DNA of 64,000 nucleotides from Plantago elongata. Its lineage: Eukaryota > Streptophyta > Magnoliopsida > Lamiales > Plantaginaceae. Under the pieces are notes generated by a model that saw nothing but the letters and a program-made list of their open reading frames with translations, searched no databases and was not told the origin of the DNA. Shown here piece by piece: positions 55,046-64,000 of this stretch. The stretch's first letter is position 1, and every line of letters begins with the position of its first letter. The stretch lies in assembly GCA_036897095.1 (NCBI GenBank), contig JAYMSP010000157.1, positions 1 through 64,000 of the forward strand, read 5' to 3'. Position numbers and translations under genes: made by a program.

Positions 55046-57745
55046 TTAATCGACTTCTTCCATTTTGCTCTCCTCATTGCCCTCTTCCTCCAGTGGAGGC
55101 ATCTCGACATCCTCTTCGCCTTCCTCCTCATCAATGCTCAAACCCAGCTTCAGCATCCTGTGAATTCTCGAAGCAAACGTGTTCGGCTCATCCAAGCTGA
55201 ACCCAGAAGTGAGCAGAGCAGTCTCAAACAGAAGCCACACAAGATCCTTCACCGACTTATCGTTCTTGTCAGCCTCAGCTCTCTTCCTAAGCTCCTCCAT
55301 GATTCCATTGTCAGGGTTAATCTCCATCGTCTTCTTGCTTGACATGTATGAACTCATGCTGCTGTCCCTTAAAGCCTGAGCCTTCATGATCCTTTCCATA
55401 TTAGCAGTCCAACCATACTCACCAGTTACCAAGCAACATGGAGAGTCCACGATTCTGTCAGAGACAACCACCTTCTCAACTTTGTCACCAAGAATGTCCT
55501 TGATCACCTTGCATAGACTCTCAAAGGACTGCTTTTTCTCCTCCTTTTTCTTTTTCTCTTCTTCTGTTTCGTCGTCAAGCTTCAATCCTTCTTTCGTAGC
55601 AGAGACAAGCTTCTTGCCATCGTACTCCTTCAACTGGCCAACTGCATATTCATCGATGGCATCAACCATGTAAATAACTTCATAGCCCTTCTTTTTTAGC
55701 CTCTCCAGGAAGGGTGAGTTCTCTACAGCCTTCTTGCTTTCACCAGTGATGTAGTAGATGTCCTTCTGACCCTCCTTCATTCTGGTAACATAATCCTTCA
55801 AGCTCGTCAACTCGTCACCACTCTTGGTAGAGTAGTACCTTAGCAAATCAGCCAACTTGGTCCTGTTCTGGCTGTCTTCATGGATACCAAGCTTCAAGTT
55901 CTTCGAGAAGGCCTCGTAGAACTTGTTGTAATCCTCCTTGTTTTCTGCAATCTCATTGAACATCTCAATGCACTTCTTCACAAGGTTCTTTCTGATAACC
56001 TTGAGGATCTTGTTCTGCTGCAACATCTCACGAGAGATGTTCAACGGCAAATCGTCTGAATCCACAACACCTTTAACAAAGCCAAGGTACTCAGGGATGA
56101 GTTCCTCGCAGTTATCCATAATGAATACTCTCCTGACATAGAGCTTGATGTTGTTCATCTTCTTACGAGTGTCAAACAGATCAAACGGAGCCCTCTTAGG
56201 AACAAAGAGGATTGCCTTGAACTCAAGTTGACCCTCAACAGCAAAGTGCTTGACAGCAAGGTGATCCTCCCAATCATTAGTCAAGCTCTTGTAGAACGAG
56301 GCATACTCATCCTTTGTAATCTCCTCAGGCTTTCGAAGCCAAATTGGTTTCTGCTTGTTAATAAGCTGCCATTCATGAGAAACCTCCTTGATCTTCTTTT
56401 TCTTGCCCTTCTCTTTCTCTTTCTCCTCATCAACCTCCTCAATATCACCTTCCTCTTCCTTCTTCGGCTCATCGTCCTCATCGTCACTGATCTCCTTCTC
56501 AGTTGTTTTCTCAGTCCAAAGGTAAATTGGATAGCTGATGAATTCAGAATGCTTCTTCACAAGATCCTTGATTCTCCTCTCTTCAAGATACTCCAACTGG
56601 TCCTCCTTCAGGAAGAGAGTAATCTTAGTTCCCCTACCAAGCTGCTCACCCTCAGTATCCCTTGTAACAGTGAAGGAACCACCAGCTTGCGATTCCCAGA
56701 TATACTGTTCGTCATCATTGTGCTTTGTAGTGACGATAACCTTCTCTGCAACCAGGTAAGCAGAGTAGAACCCAACACCAAATTGCCCAATCATGCTTAC
56801 ATCAGCACCAGCCTGCAATGCCTCCATGAATTCCTTTGTACCAGACCTTGCAATTGTTCCCAGGTTGTTCACCAGGTCTGTAAAATTCAACAATAGTTCA
56901 TCGATCAGCACAGAGGTTCATACAATTTATGACAATATTGGGATAGCACATTGAGCATAACTTCACTGTTTCATAACATCTTGAGTTCCATAATCATTTC
57001 AGATTGCAACAAACTCAAAACGCAAGCATTTCAATAAAATGACCGATCAATTAGAGTTAACTAGCACTCTATTCAACATAAAACAGATGATAACATCTAA
57101 ATTCTATCATCTAAATCCTGTAGTTCAGTAGTTCACTATCATATTTAGATCATCTCAATAGACTCATACCAAGGCTCACACTAAATGCAACTCAGGCAAG
57201 GTATACTCCTCAGACAATCGACTCCACTATACTCATGAATTGCAAGCATTTCAATTGAAACAATCAAATAATTAGAGTTAACCAGCAGTTCAATCTACAC
57301 TTAAATTGATGATAGACGATGACATCTGAATTCTATAGATCTCTAGCATCATATGCAATTCAACAAACACGATTCAATTTCAGATACATAATTCGGAAAT
57401 CTTCATTCACAAACACAAAACGAACGCAGCATAAAATTTCAGCAACACAAACCAAAAGCAAACCAAAACAAGTACATTACCTGCTTTAGTCATGCCAACA
57501 CCACTGTCAATAATCGAGAGCGTCTTGTTCACCTTATCCGGCACCAGACGAATAAACAGCTCCGGCTGAGCATCGAGCTTGCTCTTATCCGTCAAGCTCT
57601 CGAACCGGATCTTATCCAACGCATCAGACGAGTTGCTGATCAACTCCCTCAGGAAAATCTCCTTGTTGCTGTAGAAAGTATTGATGATCAAGCTCAGTAG
57701 CTGGTTGATCTCAGCCTGGAACGCGAATGTTTCAGCTTCCGCCAT
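55046..57745 (-). CDS. HSP90: Cytosolic heat shock protein 90
   Basis: Two exons (57745-57481 and 56877-55046) give 698 residues ending MEEVD, the TPR-docking tail of cytosolic HSP90. The GHKL ATPase domain (1-215) shows [59 protein letters not shown] and [15 protein letters not shown] charged Glu/Lys linker (about 215-250) leads to the middle domain (LWLRKPEE-like [20 protein letters not shown], and [20 protein letters not shown] with the catalytic-loop Arg) and the C-terminal dimerisation domain. HSP90 matures clients such as kinases and, with SGT1 and RAR1, NLR receptors; both partners' binding surfaces are standard. The 603-bp intron after GMTKA lies inside the ATPase domain. Gene order equates it with HSP90.1 (At5g52640), the heat-inducible member. 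Confidence 0.97.
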
Positions 57746-57867
57746 TGATTTTGTGTGCAGAAATTAACGAGAGGTTGGAAATTGAATTTGTCTGTGAGCT
57801 TGTTTGGATCGTTTGAGAATGCTGATGAATGGATTTCTGAGTTGATTGTGAAATGGTGAGAGGAGGG

Positions 57868-57952
57868 TTTATATAGTAGGAAGATGAAGAGGAGGGTGGG
57901 TTCTAGGAGGTTCGATTGATTCGCCATTGAAGGAGTTGGTTCTGGAGTGTTC
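57868..57952 (-). promoter_or_regulatory. HSP90 promoter: TATA box and spaced heat-shock-element-like GAA triplets
   Basis: On the minus strand TATATAAA (57868-57875) lies 123-130 bp upstream of the ATG. Further up, AGAAC occurs twice with the GAA cores exactly 10 bp apart (complement of TTC at 57940-57942 and 57950-57952), the spacing of gap-type heat shock elements. A third GAA-related triplet (complement of TTC at 57911-57913) is off phase. This is compatible with HSF control but is not a canonical three-unit element. Confidence 0.5.
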
Positions 57953-59308
57953 TACTGTTTCTCGATTTCTCTTCTTCTTTCTTATATTTTCGGGAGAGAA
58001 TTTGTTGGATATTTGCATTTTGCCTCTTCAACAATCAATCATTTCTAATCCATCCGCATAGTCGTAATTGTTGTTCTCTTAACCAAGTCAACATTGTTAA
58101 TCTTTAGGCATAAAATTATCTCAACTTGCATTGAGCAGTTGTATGATTTTGTATAGAAAAATACAATTTTTTATATTACTCAATTCTAATTCTATACCAA
58201 ACTGTTAGTAGAACACTAACTATAAAAAATTAAATGTTTTTTAATATATGATATACCTTAGATTAACGTCGATCACAAAAAACTGGAATAGTACATCAAA
58301 AGTAAATTCGTAAGGCATCTAACCATATCAATTGATATTAGATCGACATTACATATGTCTTCTTAATAAGCTTTATAGTGTTTTATTTTGTCATCTAAAA
58401 ATGAAATTTCTTTCTCTTTGAAGTATTTATTATGTATTGATAGCGGTGCATATCAAGAGAGTCCATAGTCCATCAATTCGGATCATGTCCTTATGGAGGA
58501 TTGTAAAGTAATGCTATCCTAGTCCCGGTCCCGAATATAACTATCCCCGCCCATCAAGGCACGATGAGGAGTCGAGCATTTAATTTTAGGAGATGATTTT
58601 TTTTGCTTTGATAGCCATGTAGGTCAGGAGGGTCGAGATTCTATCACTTAGCAATTGGGTTCCAATAGATGATGATAGAGTAAGGCCATTCTAGTCTCGA
58701 GATATAACTCCCCACCCATTGAAGTATGAGGAGGAGTCAAGCATTTCATTTAAGGAGATGAGTCCAACCTTAGATGAGTTCAAATTCATTGCATTCTACA
58801 ACTCCTAATACAATGAGATAACAATAAAATATTTTAGTTGATTTTAGCATGCTCCCATATTATATAAGTGTATTAAGAATGCTAAAAGATATATCGAAAG
58901 AGTTTCGGTTCAAATAGAATGATATATATTAATGAGATTTAAAAACAATACATAAATAACGGCATATAATGTAATAACTATAGTGGATGAGGATCAGGAT
59001 CTTTGCTAACTATTATGAATAATGACAATATCTTTTACTCCTTTCGATCCAAACATGTAAACGTCAACGTCCAGTAAAGGGTGTAGACGTAATTCACACA
59101 TTTACATGAAGTCATGAACAATTGTCAGTCAATCCTTTTCTTCTCAATTAATGCTGCAAATAACACATTTGGGCAAAATCTCGACCACCTCAAGCCACAG
59201 TCAAAATTGGGGGTTGACCAATAAAATCAGCTACCAATCGCCGTCAATTTCCTCCGCCGATCGCCGCCGTGATCCTCCCCAACCTTCAATGTACGCTCCG
59301 TCACTATC
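57953..59308. other. Divergent intergenic region, HSP90 to glutaminyl cyclase
   Basis: AT-rich, with a diverged direct duplication at 58437-58761 and no gene. The last 80 bp (GCCGATCGCCGCC... around 59241-59270) look like the leader of the glutaminyl cyclase gene. Confidence 0.55.
58437..58761. repeat. Diverged direct duplication of about 155 bp
   Basis: Copy A (58437-58596) and copy B (58608-58761) both start TTGATAGC and end GGAGATGA. Between, they share CTA-TCTAGTC-, GATATAACT(A/C)CCC-CCCAT, and GAGGAGTC-AGCATTT words, with many substitutions. Two G/C-richer blocks stand out from the AT-rich flank. The family is not recognised. Confidence 0.75.
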
Positions 59309-62300
59309 ATGGCGGTCAAATCGCTGAAGAAAAAGCGCTCATCCAACCAAAACATAAATAGAAAGTCTCCAAGCATTTCCATGGCCCCTTCTATTCCGAA
59401 GTTTCATTTGACCTCCAAACGAGCCTCGTTGATCATTTCAGCTCTTTTGATTGTAATTGTGGTGGTTTCGTTAAGCGTTTCGCTAAAAGTGAGGCACGTA
59501 TTCCGTTCTGATTCACCTCCGTTGAATCAAATTTACACCGGTGAAGTGGTCAACGAGTTTCCTCATGATCCTGATGCCTTCACTCAGGTTTGTTTTCTGT
59601 AATTTAGCTAATGACGATTCAATTTTGTGATTGGCTGCTATCTTGCTTAATGATGTGCATAGTTGTGCTCTTATGAAGTGTTTGTTCTTTTTTGGTTCAG
59701 CTAGATTTCACTTACTTTTTCTCCAATGTGATAATTGTAAACAATGCTTGTACAATCATAGAGGTTACTTATCAATATTGGATTGGTATTTCAGGGGCTT
59801 CTATATGGAGGAAATGACACCCTGTTTGAGTCGACTGGGCTTAATGGACGTGTGAGTTTGCTACATACTGGTACCAGTAATTTCCTGTTTTCTGTTGCGT
59901 TGATGATAAATGTCTGCGTGTTCGGCATGCTGCCCGAACTTGCAATTTGTGATGTAAATATAACTCGGTAGCTCTAGCAGTTTCTCTGTACATATTTTAG
60001 ATGATAAGTTGAGAATGGGGATAGATGTGATCTTTCTTCTAGCAGTCGACTGATGTGTATCACTTTAGTCTATACACGGTATACCATTCTTATTGACATG
60101 ATTGTCAATTGCAGACCATAGCGACTGCTATTGTGAAGTAACTTGAGCTATCATAGCAACTATAATAACATAGTTTGTTCATCAAACTGAGGGTAAAATC
60201 CAAGTTTCAGATAAAGCAACTACAGAAGTGCTGAAAGAAGCTGTAAAATTTATCTTGCAAATAACGCTTATGATTCCTGTTCAATGTTCTGCTGGTTGTA
60301 TTAGCCATTGTTGTTTGGATCTGCTTCTTAGTTTTTGACTTTTATATCCAGAGTCTATTCTGATATTCTGCCTTGCTTTTTATTCTTCCAAATTGCAGTC
60401 ATCTGTCAGGAAAGTGGCTCTTCGGACTGGAGAGGTATAAACCAAATTTAAAATGTTGATCCAGAAGTTCAGTTGTGACTGCAATTTCTTACATCCTGAA
60501 CTTTTTCTATATTTCCATTAAAAACTGTTTATGAGTCCTATACATTCATTAAACAAAATCAGTCATGTAAAAAAGTTTGCTTCTCATTTGTATAATGCAT
60601 AAGGAGCATCAAAGGCTTAGCGTAGTTAGATATTTGAAGCTTTTTCATTCTTGCTTATAGGTTGAGGCTATTCAAAACATGCAGTATGCCCACTTTGGGG
60701 AAGGTTTAACTCTTCTCAATGACAGGTTGGTCTTTGAATCTATACCTCTTTACTTTTACCCATGTCTTTCTTTATGATGTAGATAACATCTTGAGCATAA
60801 CAAATGCCTATGCAGAGTAGACTTGAGAAGTAAATTCTTGTAGGATCTTATCTTGTACACATGCTAACAATTGTTTGTTCCTTCTTCCTACACCTATTTA
60901 CCTTTATATATATTTATCAAGTTCAGTGGTTTGTATGACCATGTTCATTTAAATTGGTTTATAGTTATTTTGCACCTGAGTTGATTACTGTTTATATCAT
61001 ACTTCTTGGATGTTCAGTCCATTTGTACTGTACCCTTGATGAAAGAAGGGGAAAAAAATTATTGCAAATTCTCTCTTCCTGTGCATTGTATTTGCGTTTT
61101 AATTCATTTCGTATTATCTTGTTTTTACAGAGGTGCTGGTTCTGATGTAGTACTGCTATGTATTTTTGTAGGTTGTTTCAAGTTACTTGGTTGAAGAAAA
61201 CTGCCTTCATATATGACAGAAATAACCTAAGCAAAGTTTGTGCTTCGCTCCCTATGGTTTTCATAATCTGAATTAATTCACATACGTTCTTTCATACACG
61301 TAAGATCCAGCAGTGGCATATTAGCATTTTACAACTAGGAAATGAGGTTATGAAACGCTATAATTGGCTTAACTTTTTTTTTAATTTCAGCTGCAAGCCT
61401 GCAAGAATTGCCTGTGCCCAATTTCTCCAACAAATAGTTAACTTATTTTACAGAAATGTCTCTTTGACTGTAACACATTATATGATCCAATTTAGTCTCT
61501 CCCAGCTTATCTATTGTTGAAATAAACGTACATTAGCTAAATATGGGTTAGTTGATTAGTTCTACCAAAATTTGAATTTCATTTTGAAGGGAGTATTTTG
61601 ACTTCGAAGTATAGACACCCTAGTTAAGATATCATCTTATCAAGCATTGTCAGTTTACCACAAATCCTGTGTTGTATGTCACATTTTGGTTGGTGATTAT
61701 TTTTTATCTGCTTATATCCATATCATCTGCAGGTTGAAATGTTCAATAATCCGATGCCCGATGGTTGGGGATTGGCAACTGATGGAAAAATTATATTCGG
61801 GACTGATGGGTCTTCAACATTATACAAAATTCAATCTCAAACTATGAAAGGTTAGCATCATTTGAAACTGGAGGTTATTGTGTTTTAGTTCCCCAATCCG
61901 AGTTAATTAATTATTGTGTAAACTGTTGAGTTTCATCGCCTATATTGGCTTAGCTCCCTACATGATATTCTGATCTGTTCTGTTCTGTTCTTCTCTTTTC
62001 TTTTTTGGTTTGCAGTTGCTGAGAAGCACACTGTAAGGTACAAAGGACTCGAAGTACACAACCTAAATGAACTGGAGTATGTGAACGGTGAAGTATGGGC
62101 AAATGTTTGGATGGTATGAAAGAATGCACAGCCCATTTGGGTCAATTTACTCAATATATTTGATCTCAACCAATTTATATACATCCACTGTTTCGTAGAC
62201 TGACTGCATTGCAAGAATATCGGGGAAAGATGGTAATGTGTTGGGATGGATATACCTTCCCAAACTGAGGTATTACTCTCACTCACTTTATATAATGTTG

Positions 62301-62986
62301 TTAATCAGACAACCCTTTATTTTCCTTTCTTGTTTTGCATTATCAACTCTCTTAGTAGGATACCACTCATCTATTATATATGGTCTTGCAGGGAGGGGCT
62401 TTTAGCAGCAGGAAATAGGGTAAATGCTTTATACAAACTTCGTTAATTTTGTATCTGCCTTACCCTAGCCAAGTGTTCTTTAACTTCATAGATTTTAATT
62501 TGCCATCAATTTGTCAGGATATTGATGTTTTGAATGGCATAGCATGGGACCACGAGACGGACCGCATATTTGGTATGGTCTATCTATTCTATTGATTTCC
62601 AGTGAATATATCTTTGACCGTTTGATAGATATAGAATAGTATTCCCATATTATGCAACTGGCACCATATAGACATAGTTTCTTTTACCATTACATCAGAG
62701 CTCTCAAAATATTGAATCAAGCATTCTTGCATAGAGTTTCTGAAGTTATGAGTGATTCTTCGCATAATCACCGTTCAGATTCTGTGTTCAAAGTTTTTCC
62801 ATTAAACTACTTTGTCATTCGGAGTACTACATGTATTATAAGATTGATCAGGTTTGAACTTCTTGCACCTTATTTTCAGTGACTGGGAAGCTATGGCCAA
62901 AGCTATATGAGATTAAGCTGCAGCCAGTACCAAACTTTAATGGGAACATTGAGAGCTTCTGTCTGCGGAAGCCAGTACGTTTCTGA
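59309..62986 (+). CDS. Plant-type glutaminyl-peptide cyclotransferase (glutaminyl cyclase)
   Basis: Eleven exons (59309-59587, 59795-59851, 60399-60434, 60661-60725, 61172-61235, 61733-61850, 62016-62113, 62199-62269, 62392-62419, 62518-62572, 62880-62986) give 325 residues. A basic N terminus and one hydrophobic anchor (about 40-58) precede the five-bladed propeller: YTGEVVNEFPHDPDAFTQGL, GNDTLFESTGLNGRSSVRKV, FGEGLTLLNDRLFQVTW, MPDGWGLATDGKIIFGTDGS, HNLNELEYVNGEVWANVW, CIARISGKDGNVLGWIYL, DVLNGIAWDHETDRIFVTGK and LWPKLYEIKL. This papaya-type QC converts N-terminal Gln to pyroglutamate in the secretory pathway and is unrelated to animal QC. Catalytic-region FTQG, FGEG and NELE motifs are kept. 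The stop directly follows KPVRF; a splice-donor-like GTACGT overlaps it, so an alternative C terminus is possible. Confidence 0.93.
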
Positions 62987-64000
62987 AAATCAATAGAACA
63001 GATGCAGCTAGCATACATGCGACCACAATTTTCTCTGTTTCTTTTTTGAGCTAGTACAGTTTCGTGAAGATTAATTCTTAATATTCATGTATAGTACCGA
63101 GTATATATTAAAAGGAATCACATTTACTGGTTCATGTGTGAATTCTGATGTATATGCAACCTTTTCAGGCTAAGCTTTTGCATATAAGTGTGCTCTTAGG
63201 TTATTCGACCAATAATCATTTCCATTCAGCCTATGTGCCATTTTTTGTTTGTTCTCTCCCAAGGGGTGTTTTGTTCGTCCCTTGGAGAGTAATGGTGTTT
63301 TACAGGACTGCTCTTTTTGTTTACTTCTGCACAGAACTGCCTAGTTAGCAACATTCTGGCAGCTGGTTTCGACTTGTAAGATCTTTTCTCATGTCGTCCT
63401 CCATTCTTATTCGAACAAATTGATTCATGAACAACCTAATGCTTGATGAAACTTAATCCAGAACATGGAAAAGGGTTCAGCTTGGAAACAATACTGTTTG
63501 ATACCCTGTGTTAAACCAGGAAGAGAGCCATTGCATGAAAGTCTGCTCTGGTTTCTCCTAAAGTTCAACATCATGATTCTTCAACCATTGAAAACCTTTC
63601 TTTTCAAAAAAAAAAAAAAACCATTGAAAACCTTTGGTGAAAACTGCAAGAAATCGGTACCAGATTGAAGGTTTTTCATCGATGTAGAATTGTGTGTAAG
63701 TTGTAACTACGTTTCTATAGGACCCGTGCATTCAATCGTATAAATGTAAGATATACAATTTCTCAAAGCTCCTTAAACATACACTTTCAAGCACGTTAGA
63801 TTTTGAGTCTGTCTTCTGCCTGTATATCTGAATCTCATAAAACAGTATCTTCTACTTAAATAAAGATTGATGGAAGCTGTTCGTGTGGATATAAAGCACG
63901 CTTCTACTTACCACATGCTAACAACAAATCTAAGCAAGAGAACATGTGTTCAAGACAACAATTTCAATAGGAAGTTGATCCTCTGGGAAAGCACAATCCA
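62987..64000. other. 3' flank of glutaminyl cyclase, no gene seen
   Basis: This kilobase has no supported gene. Acceptor-like TTTTCAG near 63163-63169 could serve an alternative last exon or a 3' UTR intron of glutaminyl cyclase. A short repeat CCATTGAAAACCTTT occurs on both sides of an A-run (about 63586-63635). Frames at 63148-63348 and 63465-63668 show no family resemblance. Confidence 0.5.

Noticed and set aside
56228-56896. Long plus-strand frame of 222 codons opposite HSP90
   Set aside because: It is the antisense shadow of the HSP90 coding exon, and its sequence resembles no family.
1-64000. CRISPR arrays, operons, bacterial-type systems or viral elements
   Set aside because: Genes are spliced eukaryotic units. 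No regular spacer arrays, capsid, envelope, integrase or reverse transcriptase domains were seen.

Overview
The window is nuclear DNA of a dicot-like flowering plant. It is AT-rich with GT-AG introns, and almost every gene belongs to a family with a close Arabidopsis counterpart. Stowaway-type MITEs and a tRNA-derived SINE are also present. I cannot name the species. I see no bacterial, organellar or viral block.

Fourteen protein-coding genes and one gene remnant are supported. Left to right they are: LEA_2/NHL protein (-), ABCG half-transporter (+), TRAPP subunit BET5/TRAPPC1 (+), SGT1 co-chaperone (-), mitochondrial complex I NDUFA5/B13 (-), group IIe WRKY of WRKY27 type (-), plastid At3g49140-like protein (+), SARD4-type ornithine cyclodeaminase/mu-crystallin family reductase (-), an LRR receptor-like protein remnant, CNNM/DUF21 protein of At5g52790 type (+), isoprenylated HMA protein/HIPP (-), REVEILLE6-type MYB (+), plastid CNNM/DUF21 protein of MGR8/9 type (+), ribosomal protein eS10 (+), cytosolic HSP90 (-) and plant-type glutaminyl cyclase (+). 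The multi-exon models were built by hand from splice signals. Each has a coding total divisible by three and ends at the family's expected C terminus, apart from the caveat noted for glutaminyl cyclase.

The most informative large-scale pattern is gene order. From memory of Arabidopsis locus numbers, ABCG8 (At5g52860), NDUFA5 (At5g52840), WRKY27 (At5g52830), SARD4 (At5g52810), a DUF21 gene (At5g52790), a run of HMA genes (around At5g52670-52770), RVE6 (At5g52660), RPS10 (At5g52650) and HSP90.1 (At5g52640) lie in the same order here. Glutaminyl cyclase next to RPS10 recalls At4g25720/At4g25740. The window therefore looks like an ancestral version of that block, with BET5, SGT1, the At3g49140-like gene and the plastid CNNM gene interleaved.

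Functionally the block is rich in immunity-linked families: SGT1 and HSP90 (partners in NLR maturation), WRKY27, SARD4 (pipecolic acid), an NHL protein, an HMA protein without metal cysteines and an LRR-RLP remnant. It also carries two CNNM-type putative Mg2+ transporters from different subfamilies about 10 kb apart. Housekeeping genes show matching promoter signatures: site II clusters upstream of NDUFA5 and eS10, telo-boxes upstream of eS10 and the plastid CNNM gene, and a TATA box plus spaced GAA triplets upstream of HSP90.

Intergenic DNA is AT-rich. It holds a degenerate six-unit tandem array with a 14-bp palindrome (580-1545), several MITEs, a repeat pair in opposite orientations, many short tandem duplications, and one GC-richer stretch without an identifiable origin (about 38.8-39.45 kb).
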